Source of the DNA: Synaphobranchus kaupii
Lineage: Eukaryota > Chordata > Actinopteri > Anguilliformes > Synaphobranchidae
Length of the DNA stretch: 64,000 nucleotides
Direction: 5' to 3'
NCBI GenBank assembly: GCA_029718625.1
Contig: CM056376.1
Coordinates: forward strand, 77,437,386 to 77,501,385
Program-made: the position numbers and the translations under genes
The notes under the pieces: generated by a model
What the model saw: the letters and a program-made list of their open reading frames with translations, nothing else
Told to the model about the DNA's origin: nothing
Databases searched by the model: none
Part shown: one piece after another, positions 45,600-55,826 of the stretch
How the letters are laid out: each line of letters starts with the position of its first letter
How positions within the stretch are numbered: the stretch's first letter is position 1

Positions 45600-45631
45600 C
45601 TGCCACTGCAAAGTGCTCTTTGCAGTGGCAG
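45600..45631. repeat. Perfect 14-bp hairpin
   Basis: CTGCCACTGCAAAG at 45600-45613, loop TGCT, CTTTGCAGTGGCAG at 45618-45631. Perfect pairing. The stem is too short for a typical miRNA precursor, and no family is recognised. Confidence 0.9.
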
Positions 45632-45892
45632 TGTGTGTGTTTGGGGGTGGGGCATGACGACAGTATTTTCACTAGTTATTGCTTTTTACACCATTTTATG
45701 TTCATTCTCTTTAAATTCAAATGCTCATGTTCTGAAAAAAATATGTTTTTACATAAAATGTAATTGCACTGTACTGATATAAAATAAAAAACATAAAAAA
45801 TGGCTAAACATAAAAATATAGGTGTACAGGCAAATACAAAGGTACAGGCATACAAAGGTATAGAAATTTATGTAAATTTGGGATGTATATCT

Positions 45893-45901
45893 CACACACG
45901 C

Positions 45902-45971
<70 letters not shown>
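45893..45971. repeat. (CA)n microsatellite
   Basis: About 37 CA units with two CG interruptions at the left. It abuts the outer Tc1-type repeat arm that starts at about 45973. Confidence 0.98.
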
Positions 45972-45972
<1 letters not shown>

Positions 45973-46194
45973 ACAGTCCAAAAGCATTTGGGCAGTGACA
46001 CATTTTTTGTTGTTTTGGTTCTGTATTCCAGCACATTGGATTTGAAATGGAACAACATCAGAACACTCTTAAATTTTCCTATTGAACTCCATGAAAAAAT
46101 AAGTCGAGAGAAGAAACACCTAAAGTGATCCATCTACATCTGCTGCATATCTGGCAGCAAAGTGATGGTTTGAGGCTCGTTTCATACCTCAGAC

Positions 46195-46519
46195 TAGGGC
46201 TGCACGATTATGGCAAAAATTATAATCACAATTATTTTAGTCAATATTGAGCTCACGATTATTCATTGGTTTTCGGAACATAATACCTTTCGTGCATTTT
46301 AACATTTTGAATGAACAGAATGATGCTTATATTTTCTAACCCTAAACCTGTACTGTGAGGGAGGTAAAATAGGAGTGCTTTATTTGAAATAGAACACCAG
46401 ATAAAGTCCAGCAAAGTGAGAGTTTTCATTTGTAAACAGACTATCCCTTCAAAATCGTCATTCTGAAAAAAAGCCTAAATTGATATCACAATTAAAATTT
46501 GATTAATTGTGCAGCCCTA
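46195..46519. mobile_element. hAT MITE
   Basis: A 325-bp element with ends TAGGGCTGCACGATTA (left) and AATTGTGCAGCCCTA (right). Exact 8-bp target duplication CCTCAGAC at 46187-46194 and 46520-46527. No coding capacity. Confidence 0.93.
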
Positions 46520-47603
46520 CCTCAGACCCTTGGTGACTTACAGCCATTTAGCCAACCATGGGTTCCACACTGTTCCTGTGTAATTTACAGCTTAATATAG
46601 TGCCCCCCCCCACCCCCCTCCCAATTCCCATAGAGATCCATTCAAATGCAGAGAGGTCATAGCATCGCTTGTAAAGAGTACTTGAAAATAAGGTCTCAAG
46701 AGTCTTTTGATGTTGGCTCACAGACATCAGGAAGTCATGGCGTGCAATGGATATGCAACCATATTTTAAAAATTTTTAAGTTTGTTAATTTGTCCAATTA
46801 CCTTTGAACACCTAAAATAGGGGGGGGGGGGGGAGTATATATAAAAAGTAGAGCCCGACCGATATGGGATTTTTGAGGCCGATACTGATACTGATTTTAG
46901 ATGAGGGGAGCTATGCAAAGGTATTCTGAAGGCGGCTTTCTGTTAAATAGTGCCAGTTGCTAATTCTTGCTATAACTGTACTGCCCCAGGCAGCCCAGTA
47001 AAAACTGAGACATCAGGTGAAATTACTTTGTTTTAATGTTCGCCACCACAACCAACACACTTTATATGTTTACTTCATTGAGCAGAGCTATGGTGGTTCT
47101 GCAATAAATCAAATATACATACATTACGTATAGCACATCATAAAACAAAAAGAATACACAGTACAATAGAAATAGAGTTTGCACGCAATACAAAGCTGGA
47201 AATGGGAAGTATTACAATAAAAATGTAGAATCAAAAATCACTGTAATTCGCACCAAATACTGACATGTCGATCCGGACATTAATAGAATTATCAGAGGAC
47301 CTTGGAGTTTGCTGTGAAACAGTAATTTCAGTCGTAAGTATTATTCACGTGCCCGGTAAAAATCACTGACATGGTCATTCCGGACGTGAAGAAAATGACT
47401 GAATTACCCTTGTGAAAATTACATTACCTGACTTGGTGAAACTAATCCCGTCCGGACAGTGCTTTATTAGGCTGAAATAAAGCTAAATCAAAGCTTGGTT
47501 AAGCCTGCTAGCATTTGGTAGCTATAATATCAGCGTCTACATTAAACAGATAACTGTGATAACACAAAATAACATGATACACAATTCCTGCATATACACA
47601 TAC

Positions 47604-48611
47604 TAGTGTTGTAGCCGAGACCACCTAAACCGAGACCGAGTCAATATATAATATATTTAATCTACCGCATTTATTTATATTTCGGTTATAAAGCCGATTA
47701 AACTGATTTAATATAGGCTACAAGATGAAACTTGCATTTATATTTACATTTGTAGACCAGCGCAGGCTCAGCCGTCGCCATCTTGACAAAGAAATGTCTC
47801 CGGTCATGTAGTGTACATCGTTTGTACCCTACATTTTGTGGTGCATTGTGGGGGATATTGAGTGGACTATTTAGGGTGTCAAATTGACATTTTGAATTTT
47901 GGACACCCTACAAAATGGCCGACACCCTACAAAATGGCCGACACCCTAAATAGTGCACTATATAGTGAATAGGGAGCGATTCCGAACACAGCCCAAGAGG
48001 TGGCGAGACCGAGCCAAGACCAAGACTGAGGGGGGGCGAGACCAAGACCAAGACCGAGACCAGACCAAATGTCATTTCCTTCCAATACTGTCAAATGTTA
48101 ATTTTGTTAAATTATCTTATAACAATCTCGACTGTTAAAATTACATTGCAGACTACTAATAAAACCAATTACAATATGAATATCACACACTGATTGATGT
48201 ATAGATGATAGAGAGGCACTACATACAGAGTGATAGGTGACATATAGAGAGTATATAGAAGACAGAGGTTTGAGAGAGGATAGAGGTCAGGATAAACAGA
48301 AGTTAGACAGAGGGTAAATATGCTAGAGGGGATTGATAGAGGAAATACAGGAGAGAGAAAAAATATAGGATTCAGAGGGAAAAGGAAGCAGAGATACAGA
48401 GGGAGAAGAAGGGATAAATACAGGGAGAGGGAGGGAGAAAGAGATAGGGAAGATGGAGGGAGAAATAGAGGGAGGAGGGAGATAGAGGGAGGGAAAAATA
48501 TAGAGACAGACAGACTGATCATATTGCAATCACACTAAAATATGTATATTGCAGGACCCCCTCCACAATCTCCCTACGGCTCTCAAATAATTGTCAAACT
48601 TCAGTTGCAGT
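47604..48611. other. hAT interior: GAGACC-rich and GA-rich tracts
   Basis: GAGACCGAG/AAGACC repeats to 48065, then a purine-rich stretch of GGGAGA/GATAGA words at 48190-48530. No coding sequence recognised. Confidence 0.55.
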
Positions 48612-49114
48612 CATTTAGCAGGTGCACTAAACCTGTATGTAGTGTCATTTAGCAGGTGCACTCATTTAGCAGGTGCACTAAACCTGTATGTAGTGTCATT
48701 TAGCAGGTGCACTAAACCTGTATGTAGTGTCATTTAGCAGGTGCACTCATTTAGCAGGTGCACTAAACCTGTATGTAGTGTCATTTATCAGGTGCACTCA
48801 TTTAGCAGGTGCACTAAACCTGCATGTAGTGTCATTTAGCAGGTGCACTAAACCTGTATGTAGTGTCATTTAGCAGGTGCACTAAACCTGTATGTAGTGT
48901 CATTTAGCAGGTGCACTCATTTAGCAGGTGCACTAAACCTGTATGTAGTGTCATTTAGCAGGTGCACTAAACCTGTATGTAGTGTCATTTAGCAGGTGCA
49001 CTCATTTAGCAGGTGCACTAAACCTGTATGTAGTGTCATTTAGCAGGTGCACTAAACCTGTATGTAGTGTCATTTAGCAGGTGCACTAAACCTGTATGTA
49101 GTGTCATTTAGCAG
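48612..49114. repeat. 17/34-bp minisatellite with CAGGTG boxes
   Basis: Twelve 34-bp units (17-bp half F, CATTTAGCAGGTGCACT, plus 17-bp half G, AAACCTGTATGTAGTGT) and five lone F halves, ending in a partial F. All 17 F copies keep the E-box CAGGTG. Only two variants are seen (TTATCAGG at 48785; CTGCATG at 48829). The near-perfect homogeneity points to recent expansion. Confidence 0.97.
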
Positions 49115-51191
49115 AGCAGTCAATGCAGGCTAGTTACAGGAAGTGGGTTTCTTTTCTAGTAGGCATTGCACTGCTACAAAGGATCAATAATTTGTGTTGG
49201 TTTTGCTATATATGTGAAAATATGATACTGGAGAGATTTTTTTAAGTGATTTTCATTTGTTTACCAAAGTGTCTTGTGTTTACTTTATGGGAAAGTTTTA
49301 CTTGTATGTGGTACTTCATATAGCCATGTAATACATAACAAACTCATGGGCCAGACTTTCTTGAACTGTTGTAAATTTAAACTGTGTTTTCGATTTTTAC
49401 CCGTTAATAGGACACGAAAATGTGACATTTTTTACACTGTCATAATTGATGTGGAAATATATACCTATCCTAATGGCCTACATTTCTTTCAACCAAATAT
49501 TTTTTAAGACGTTTGATATGCCTTTCTAAAACCCACTTTGCTTAGTGAAAGTTGTCGCTCGTATTCATATGGGAGAGCAAAATTAATCAGGCTCATGTAC
49601 GTAATTCATTGTGTCCTGAGAGTTACGTACACAAGATGCCGTCGGCAATAATGAAAAATAAATATATATCGGATCGATCTTTGTTTGTTTCTGTCATGCA
49701 TAAGCCAAGTAAAAAAAATATATGTGCCCAAATTCATACAATCCATACTTTAAAATAAGGGGAATATATAGTGTTGACTTTCTTTCCGTGTCCCAATCGT
49801 TACGTACATTAGCATGAATCGTTTACCCACGTGTTTCATGGCTGGTGGATTGGTCAACCTAAAAAAAAAAGAAGAGCATTACTGTCTGGTACGAAACTAC
49901 TAAGAATTGCTTTGTTTCAATTGCTGCCTATGCTACAGGAGCCTGATAACCTTGCGTGTCCAAGCTTCCTCATGCGGTTACGTACCTAAGCCATTCACGT
50001 TTTACCTCGCACCAGTTTATCAAAATCGTCCAAATCAAAACATTTACACAGCCATTGTGTGATAATCGTGTCCGCATATTGAAATGTAGAATTTTATTTT
50101 TATTTTTTAATTTAGAAAATTAATCTTTTCTTGCATTGATTACGTACGTAACGGTGTCCTCTAATCAACCGGGTATTACACAGCCAGAAATAGATTAGAG
50201 CTTCAAAGTCCAGTTTCATTGTGGACCGCCTCGGATGGGGTATGTATCTACACTTTAATGAATTAGAAAAAATGCACTCACGTGTCATTGAGACACCATG
50301 TTAACACTACTGTGGTAAATTTTATATGACCTGAAAAGACCATTTCCGGTTATTGAACTATCTTCTTTCTTTTTGATAAGAGTCAGAGAGTTGTCAAACT
50401 TGTAAAATAATATGTTTGCATTGGTTTTTGCAACAATTAATCTTTTGGTGTCTATGTCGTTTATGTGTCCCAGTATCATATTTTGACTTATATGCAAATG
50501 CAGGTTGGCATCCTTAAAGTGCCTGCTTGTTTACCATTTCAATTACATAGCTATACTTGTACAGATATGACTGTGGCAGTCCCTATGTTGGTTAACTAAC
50601 CTTTTGAAACAATAAGAGAAAATACCATGTAGCTCATTCAAGTATGACAAAGTCTTAGTGGATTGTCTTTATGGATTGGGTAAAACTAAGAATTTAGCCC
50701 ATTTTCAGATGGTGGTAGCCTACACTTCCTGTTTAAAAACATTTCTTCAAAAAGTAGCGAAGTTGAAGTCAGATTTTATAGATTATAACATTGAGGGTAT
50801 GAGTACTGATTACATTTTAAAAGAGACACCCAAAATCAAACACAATGGATTACCTACAAAAAGTCAACTTCAATAATCACCAGTGACGAGAATGAAAAAT
50901 GAATTACTCTCAATTTAATGAAACTTCAGCCTATGCTGCATTTTGAAGCAATTTGAATCTGTAACATTCAGACTTAACGTTAAATTTAACGTTTAAATTA
51001 AAAAAAATGCGGCCAGATTAAACGTTGTCTTTGGATATCGATTAGGTTAATGGTATAGTCATAATATAGTAATATAACGATTAGGTTCATGTAAAATTTA
51101 CTTACATTTGATGATTGGTAAACCATGCACGCACGCACGCACGCACGCACGCTTGCTTAGCTAGTTACCTTTTACCTCAGGATCAGGTAAC
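49115..51191. other. hAT interior, unassigned, with TTACGTAC words
   Basis: No recognised protein. GTTACGTAC occurs at 49622, 49799 and 49977, each preceded by GTGTCC; a related ATTACGTACGTAAC is at 50139. A 72-codon plus-strand frame at 50658-50876 has no recognisable motif. A (GCAC)n tract lies at 51127-51151. Confidence 0.5.
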
Positions 51192-51196
51192 CTAAC

Positions 51197-51930
51197 TGTC
51201 GGGTAAGTGAGGACTAGGTAAAATGTGTATTTTCTGAATCCAGCGGTTCCAACAGTCAATGCCCTTGTTAAAACGTTCAGCACTCTGAATACTGAACACA
51301 AGCGATATTGCGTGCTAGAACCCCTCACTTAACCTACATTCAAAATAAGCTTTACGTGATTTAATTTAATAATTATTATTAAGAATTACAATCATCAATT
51401 AAATCGCCAAATTCGTTAATAGGTAAGTCGAACAGTAACCTGGTGGATCAACCAACAAGCCAAAACAAAGTCTAAATCAGGTCTTGAGATTAAATAATTT
51501 TATTAAATGAAAAACATTCAATTGGAATAATGAGTTGAAATCATACATTCACTAAGGAATGTAGGCTGACTACTTATAATTTACAAAATGGAAGACATTA
51601 AACCAGACATTAATTAGGAAATACCAGTAAAGAGAGAGATAAGCCAAAAATTGCCAAATTATTTACCCTCCAGCTGAACAGGAACAAAAGGAAATGCACG
51701 AGGAACCAAAAAGAATGACTTCTCCAAACAAACTCCACAATTGACTAACTTCTTTTTCTGCGGTACACTCATAAAATACCTCCACAGGAAGACCATCCCT
51801 GTCCTGATTGGGTTAAGGTGTGGGGGGGGGGGGGGGAGGGGTCAAAGACTGGCTTATCTTTGATGGGGGGTTGAGAATGAGAGAGAGAGACAGAGATAGA
51901 GAGAAGGGGGGAAATATTAGATATCCTACA
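51197..51930 (-). repeat. 3' LTR of the pol-less element
   Basis: 734 bp. Differs from the other LTR only by G-run length (15 against 23 G), a short insertion next to it, and one or two substitutions. A polyadenylation signal AATAAA (minus) lies at 51499-51504. Such similarity implies recent insertion. Confidence 0.95.
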
Positions 51931-51939
51931 TCCCTCTCT
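51931..51939 (-). promoter_or_regulatory. Polypurine tract
   Basis: AGAGAGGGA on the minus strand, immediately upstream of the 3' LTR start (TGTAGG). It would prime plus-strand DNA synthesis. A second copy lies at about 52992-53000 in the duplicated region. Confidence 0.75.
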
Positions 51940-51982
51940 TGTAAGAATAGGTGCATGCACCTGCTAAAAACCTATTCTTACA
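51940..51982 (-). other. Hairpin 1 next to polypurine tract
   Basis: Arms 51940-51952 and 51970-51982 pair over 13 bp (TGTAAGAATAGGT with its complement). The loop region includes the palindrome AGGTGCATGCACCT. It abuts the polypurine tract. See hairpin 2. Confidence 0.9.
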
Positions 51983-52870
51983 TCACCAAATAGGAATCAC
52001 ATTACACATTTGGACATTGAAGATGCAGTTACCTGCTAACAACAAAAACAACTGTCCAAATGGTTCACCAACCATTTTTAAAACATTTAGTCCATGCCCA
52101 GTTTAATAGTCCCTTTGTGATCTAGAGTCATATCTCTATTAGACACTCTTTTGTGTCGCTGCTGTTATGACACCCTGGTTCAGTCTCTTCCTTCTCCAGT
52201 GTCCGGGTATCTAGACTGGCAAGGGACCAGAAGTTCCCTGGACTTGGGTAACATGCAGTGCTTTTTCCATTAGTGTTGCAATTGCGTGAGTGAAATGCAA
52301 CCTACTCCACAGTGTCTCTACCAGTTCTGCACAGCGTGCGGGGGCTCTGTCTCCTGTGACAGGAAGCTGGACGATCCACAGGTGGCAAAGTGCAGTCAGG
52401 GCCTCTCTTCCGACGGGCGGGGAAGCTCCTCTTTCCCTGTCGGAATCCATTTTGGCTCCTTTAGCCTGGATCCAATTGGGTGGACTGCTGACGGCAGTTG
52501 CTTAGGCTAGCTTCCCGCGGCAGGGTGTGGGACCGGTTGCACTTGTTTGCACTTGTGTCTGTGGGTGTCCTTTAGGGAATGGCAGGAGAAGACTGTGGGA
52601 GTTGAGGGCTTAGGCATTAACACTCATAGCAACACGTGAAGACCGGAACAATTAATGATAGCACTGCATGTTATGACCGCTGTCAGTCCATGCCGGGGAA
52701 CCTTACGGACAGGGTTTACCTTCCACGGGATTGCCAGTCTAAATAATCACATGAATAGGGCTGACTTGTCCAGAAGTGTCTATGAACAGTATTTGGCGGG
52801 GCGCCTACACTCTATAAAAGGGACTTAAACACAACATGGGCATGGTATTAGGTTAAAAGGTGGTGGTAGG
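51983..52870 (-). repeat. Tandem duplication, unit 1
   Basis: Aligns with 53044-53920 at roughly 85-90 percent by eye. Shared blocks include TCTACCA-TTCTGCACAGCG, GGCTAGCTTCCCGCGGCAGG and GGAGAAGACTGTGGGA. A 79-codon minus-strand frame at 52211-52450 is not kept open in unit 2, so it is probably not coding. Offset between units is about 1060 bases. Confidence 0.85.
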
Positions 52871-52873
52871 GAT

Positions 52874-52985
52874 GGGGGGGGGGGGGGGCAGAGAGAGGCC
52901 GAGAGAGAGAGGCCGAGAGAGAGAGGCCGAGAGAGAGAGACAGAGAGAGGGAGAGAGAAAGAGCACAAGACATTAGGCAACATCC
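52874..52985. repeat. G-run and (GGCCGAGAGA)n tract
   Basis: A G-run at about 52875-52889 is followed by GAGAGAGAGGCC repeats to 52960. It resembles the G-run and GA-rich part of the LTR end (51822-51910), suggesting the duplication includes part of an LTR. Confidence 0.8.
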
Positions 52986-53000
52986 CGTCATTCCCTCTCT

Positions 53001-53043
53001 TGGAACGATAGGTGCATGCAGCTGCTAAGAGCCTATCGTTCCA
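53001..53043 (-). other. Hairpin 2, covarying with hairpin 1
   Basis: Arms 53001-53012 and 53032-53043 pair over 12 bp (TGGAACGATAGG with its complement). Compared with hairpin 1, three positions differ in each arm and all three are matched by the compensating change in the other arm: T-A to G-C, G-C to C-G, A-T to G-C. The loop keeps TGCATGCA. Confidence 0.92.
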
Positions 53044-53941
53044 TCATCAGAACAACCACACATTTGGACATTATAAATATCATTGTACAATGATAGCTGC
53101 ATGAAAACAACTGTCCTAATGGTTCATTAACCATCTTTAAAACAATTAGTCCATGTCCAGTTTACTAGTCCCATTGTGATGATCCGGTGTGGTGCAGACA
53201 TTTTTTTTTTTTGTCACTGCTGTCATGGCACCTTGGTTCAGTCAATTCCTTCTCCAGTGTCAGGGTATCTGGACTGGCAAGGGAAGAGGCTCCCTGGACT
53301 TCCTTGGATAACATGCAGTGCTTATTCCCCTTAATGTTGTAACTGTGTGAGTGAAAGGCGGCCTAATTCCACAGTGTCTCTACCAATTCTGCACAGCGTG
53401 CGGGGGGCTCTGTCTCCTGTGACAGGCAGCTGGAAGATCCACAGGCGGAAAAGTGCGGTCAAGACCTCTCTACTGACGGGCGGGGAAGCACCTCTTTCCC
53501 TGTCGGAATCCGTTTTGGCTCCTTGAGCTCGGGTCCAGTTGTGTGGACTGCTGACGGCAGTCGCTTAGGCTAGCTTCCCGCGGCAGGGTATGGGTCCGGT
53601 TGCACTTGTGCCTCTGGGGGTCCTTCGGGGAGTGGCAGGAGAAGACTGTGGGACTTGAGGGTTTAGGCCTTATCACTCACAGCAACATGTGAAGAGGGGA
53701 ACACTGCATGTTATAAGCACTTAGTCCATTCAGGGGAACCTTACGGACAGGATTTACCATCCACAAGATTGCCAGTCCAAATAATCACCTGAATAGGGCA
53801 GACTTGTCCACAAGTGCCCAGGAACAGCATTGGAGGGGGCACCTACACTTAGAAAAGGGACTTAAAAACATGGGCATTGTCTTATGTTAAAAGGTGGTGG
53901 TAGGGATGTGGGGGGGGTGGTGAGGGGGGGGGGGGGGGGGC
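53044..53941 (-). repeat. Tandem duplication, unit 2
   Basis: Second copy of the region described at 51983-52870. Bounded on the right by a G-rich run (about 53909-53941), as unit 1 is bounded at 52875. Confidence 0.85.
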
Positions 53942-54024
53942 AGGGGCAGGCAGAGTGCCAGTTTTACCTCCTAGAACCCCAGTGTGGTTACTGGCAGTCC
54001 TTTGGCTGCGGAGGGCCACAGCGT

Positions 54025-54912
54025 TCAGCAAACCGGGATGACAGGAGGCATCCTGTCATCTCGCTTCTTCCGCACGTGGATGCCCCTTAACCACGCCCGT
54101 CTCATCTCTGTCCAGGGGTCTATGCCAGTTTTGGCTTTGGTTCCCTCTCTGGGCAGCTGGGCTGATCGTTGCTCGTAGGCATGCAGTCCATCACTGCTCT
54201 CCGAACACTTCTGATGTCGGAAAAGGGCTCTTGCACTCTCCCTGGATGACGTGTGTGTGCGAAGTTTGCAGGTGTGGCTCGGGGGTGGAGAGACGAGGGT
54301 GGGGGAAACTGTTGTGCTAAATTGGCTGCTTTCATCTTGCTTTGGATTGCAAGACAACACTCTGGCGGAATTGTCCAAGCCTGAAGGGGGTGGGGATGAG
54401 TCAATGGAGAGTGCTGTATTGTCCTCGGTGGGGGGTGGTGCCTGGGTTATGGCTGGAATGGCGCCATGCACTGCTCCTTCCAGCGCATGCTGGACTGCCA
54501 CAGAAGAAACTGGTTTGGCAGTAACTCCTGACTTAGAGTGGTGCTTTTCCCAAGCCAGTTTCCACATCTGGTTTACCTCCTCCCATGCCTGCTTTGACCG
54601 CCAGAGGTAGAGAAAATGTTGTCTTTTCTCTAGGTACGACCTTATCCCTTGGACAATCTTGCGCTTGATTTCATCACTATCTGGAGAAATCAGATAGTCC
54701 AAATACTCAGTCCGCAGGTTGTAAAGGGCCTCCTCCTTCAGCTGGTCCATTGCCTTGAGCTGTTCTGCAAATTTTGGGCACTGGGCTATCAAATATTGCC
54801 GTTCTGATAACATGAGATACCACTGCTGATCCAGCCTTGACTGGCCAGGGAATGCTGGTAGGTTAGCAGTGGAGGGTAAATGAGGCATCTCTCTCTTTGT
54901 CTGGTATGCCAT
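54025..54912 (-). CDS. Single ORF of the LTR element, unknown, gag position
   Basis: A 295-codon minus-strand frame, ATG at 54912, stop at 54025-54027. It is the only long ORF and sits where gag would, 141 bases after the primer site. It begins MAYQTKREMPHLPSTANLPA. The first half is rich in charged and aromatic residues and predicted helical (for example RLDQQWYLMLSERQYLI, LRTEYLDYLISPDSDEIKRK). Residues about 150-215 are Pro/Ser/Thr-rich. The tail is basic (RRAWLRGIHVRKKRDDR). There is no CCHC knuckle, protease or polymerase motif, and no signal peptide. It could be a divergent gag or a captured host fragment. It is intact, which fits a young element. Confidence 0.65.
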   Translation of the reverse strand: MAYQTKREMPHLPSTANLPAFPGQSRLDQQWYLMLSERQYLIAQCPKFAEQLKAMDQLKEEALYNLRTEYLDYLISPDSDEIKRKIVQGIRSYLEKRQHFLYLWRSKQAWEEVNQMWKLAWEKHHSKSGVTAKPVSSVAVQHALEGAVHGAIPAITQAPPPTEDNTALSIDSSPPPSGLDNSARVLSCNPKQDESSQFSTTVSPTLVSPPPSHTCKLRTHTSSRESARALFRHQKCSESSDGLHAYEQRSAQLPREGTKAKTGIDPWTEMRRAWLRGIHVRKKRDDRMPPVIPVC

Positions 54913-55053
54913 AATAATATAAAAATTAAAGAAAAATAAAATAAAATAAAATCAGTAAATCTAAGACCAGTCGATTAGAAAAAGATTTGAACTTGTCTCA
55001 GAGTTTACCGCAGTTTACTCAATAGCAAAATTTAGTATGCTATAGGACAACCT
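54913..55053 (-). other. Leader of the LTR element
   Basis: 141 bases between primer site and ATG, AT-rich, with an (AAAAT)n-like run at 54926-54950. A packaging signal would be expected here, but none is evident by eye. Confidence 0.5.
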
Positions 55054-55071
55054 ATCTCGGTGGAACCTCCA
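55054..55071 (-). promoter_or_regulatory. tRNA-Gln primer binding site
   Basis: On the minus strand TGGAGGTTCCACCGAGAT, four bases after the 5' LTR end. It is complementary over 18 bases to the 3' end of vertebrate tRNA-Gln (including CCA). This fixes the element's orientation. Confidence 0.9.
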
Positions 55072-55075
55072 ATTA

Positions 55076-55821
55076 TGTTGGGTAAGTGAGGACTAGGTAA
55101 AATGTGTATTTTCTGAATCCAGCGGTTCCAACAGTCAATGCCCTTGTTAAAACGTTCAGCACTCTGAATACTGAACACAAGCGATATTGCGTGCTAGAAC
55201 CCCTCACTTAACCTACATTCAAAATAAGCTTTACGTGATTTAATTTAATAATTATTATTAAGAATTACAATCATCAATTAAATCGCCAAATTCGTTAATA
55301 GGTAAGTCGAACAGTAACCTGGTGGATCAACCAACAAGCCAAAACAAAGTCTAAATCAGGTCTTGAGATTAAATAATTTTATTAAATGAAAAACATTCAA
55401 TTGGAATAATGAGTTGAAATCATACATTCACTAAGGAATGTAGGCTGACTACTTATAATTTACAAAATGGAAGACATTAAACCAGACATTAATTAGGAAA
55501 TACCAGTAAAGAGAGAGATAAGCCAAAAATTGCCAAATTATTTACCCTCCAGCTGAACAGGAACAAAAGGAAATGCACGAGGAACCAAAAAGAATGACTT
55601 CTCCAAACAAACTCCACAATTGACTAACTTCTTTTTCTGCGGTACACTCATAAAATACCTCCACAGGAAGACCATCCCTGTCCTGATTGGGTTAAGGTGT
55701 GGGGGGGGGGGGGGGGGGGGGGGTCATTCATGACAAAGACTGGCTTATCTTTGATGGGTGGTTGAGAATGAGAGAGAGAGACAGAGATAGAGAGAAGGGG
55801 GGAAATATTAGATATCCTACA
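55076..55821 (-). repeat. 5' LTR of the pol-less element
   Basis: 746 bp. AATAAA (minus) at 55378-55383. A TATTTTATG sequence (minus, near 55650) is a possible TATA element. It holds a 23-base G-run at 55701-55723. Confidence 0.95.
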
Positions 55822-55826
55822 CTAAC

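Larger units (their letters stand above)
51197..55821 (-). mobile_element. Complete young LTR element, pol-less
   Basis: Two near-identical LTRs (51197-51930 and 55076-55821) in direct orientation enclose 3145 bp. They are flanked by an exact 5-bp target duplication CTAAC (51192-51196 and 55822-55826). On the minus strand the LTR runs from TGTAGGATATC to C[GA]ACA. The tRNA-Gln primer site is beside the right LTR and a polypurine tract (AGAGAGGGA) beside the left, so transcription is minus-strand. The interior has one 295-codon ORF and a tandemly duplicated 3' region. There is no protease, reverse transcriptase or integrase, so it must be moved by another element's proteins. The superfamily cannot be assigned. 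Confidence 0.93.

Noticed and set aside
45600..45631. MicroRNA precursor
   Set aside because: The stem is only 14 bp with a 4-base loop; too short for a typical precursor.
48169..48529. Ser/Leu/Pro-rich and Arg/Glu-rich frames on both strands
   Set aside because: They arise from a purine-rich low-complexity tract.
50658..50876. 72-codon frame as a host gene
   Set aside because: No recognisable motif, no splice context, and it lies inside a transposon interior.
51989..52830. Minus-strand 79-codon frame at 52211-52450 as a second gene of the LTR element
   Set aside because: The duplicated copy (about 53270-53510) has frameshifts and a stop in the same frame, so reading-frame conservation is not supported.
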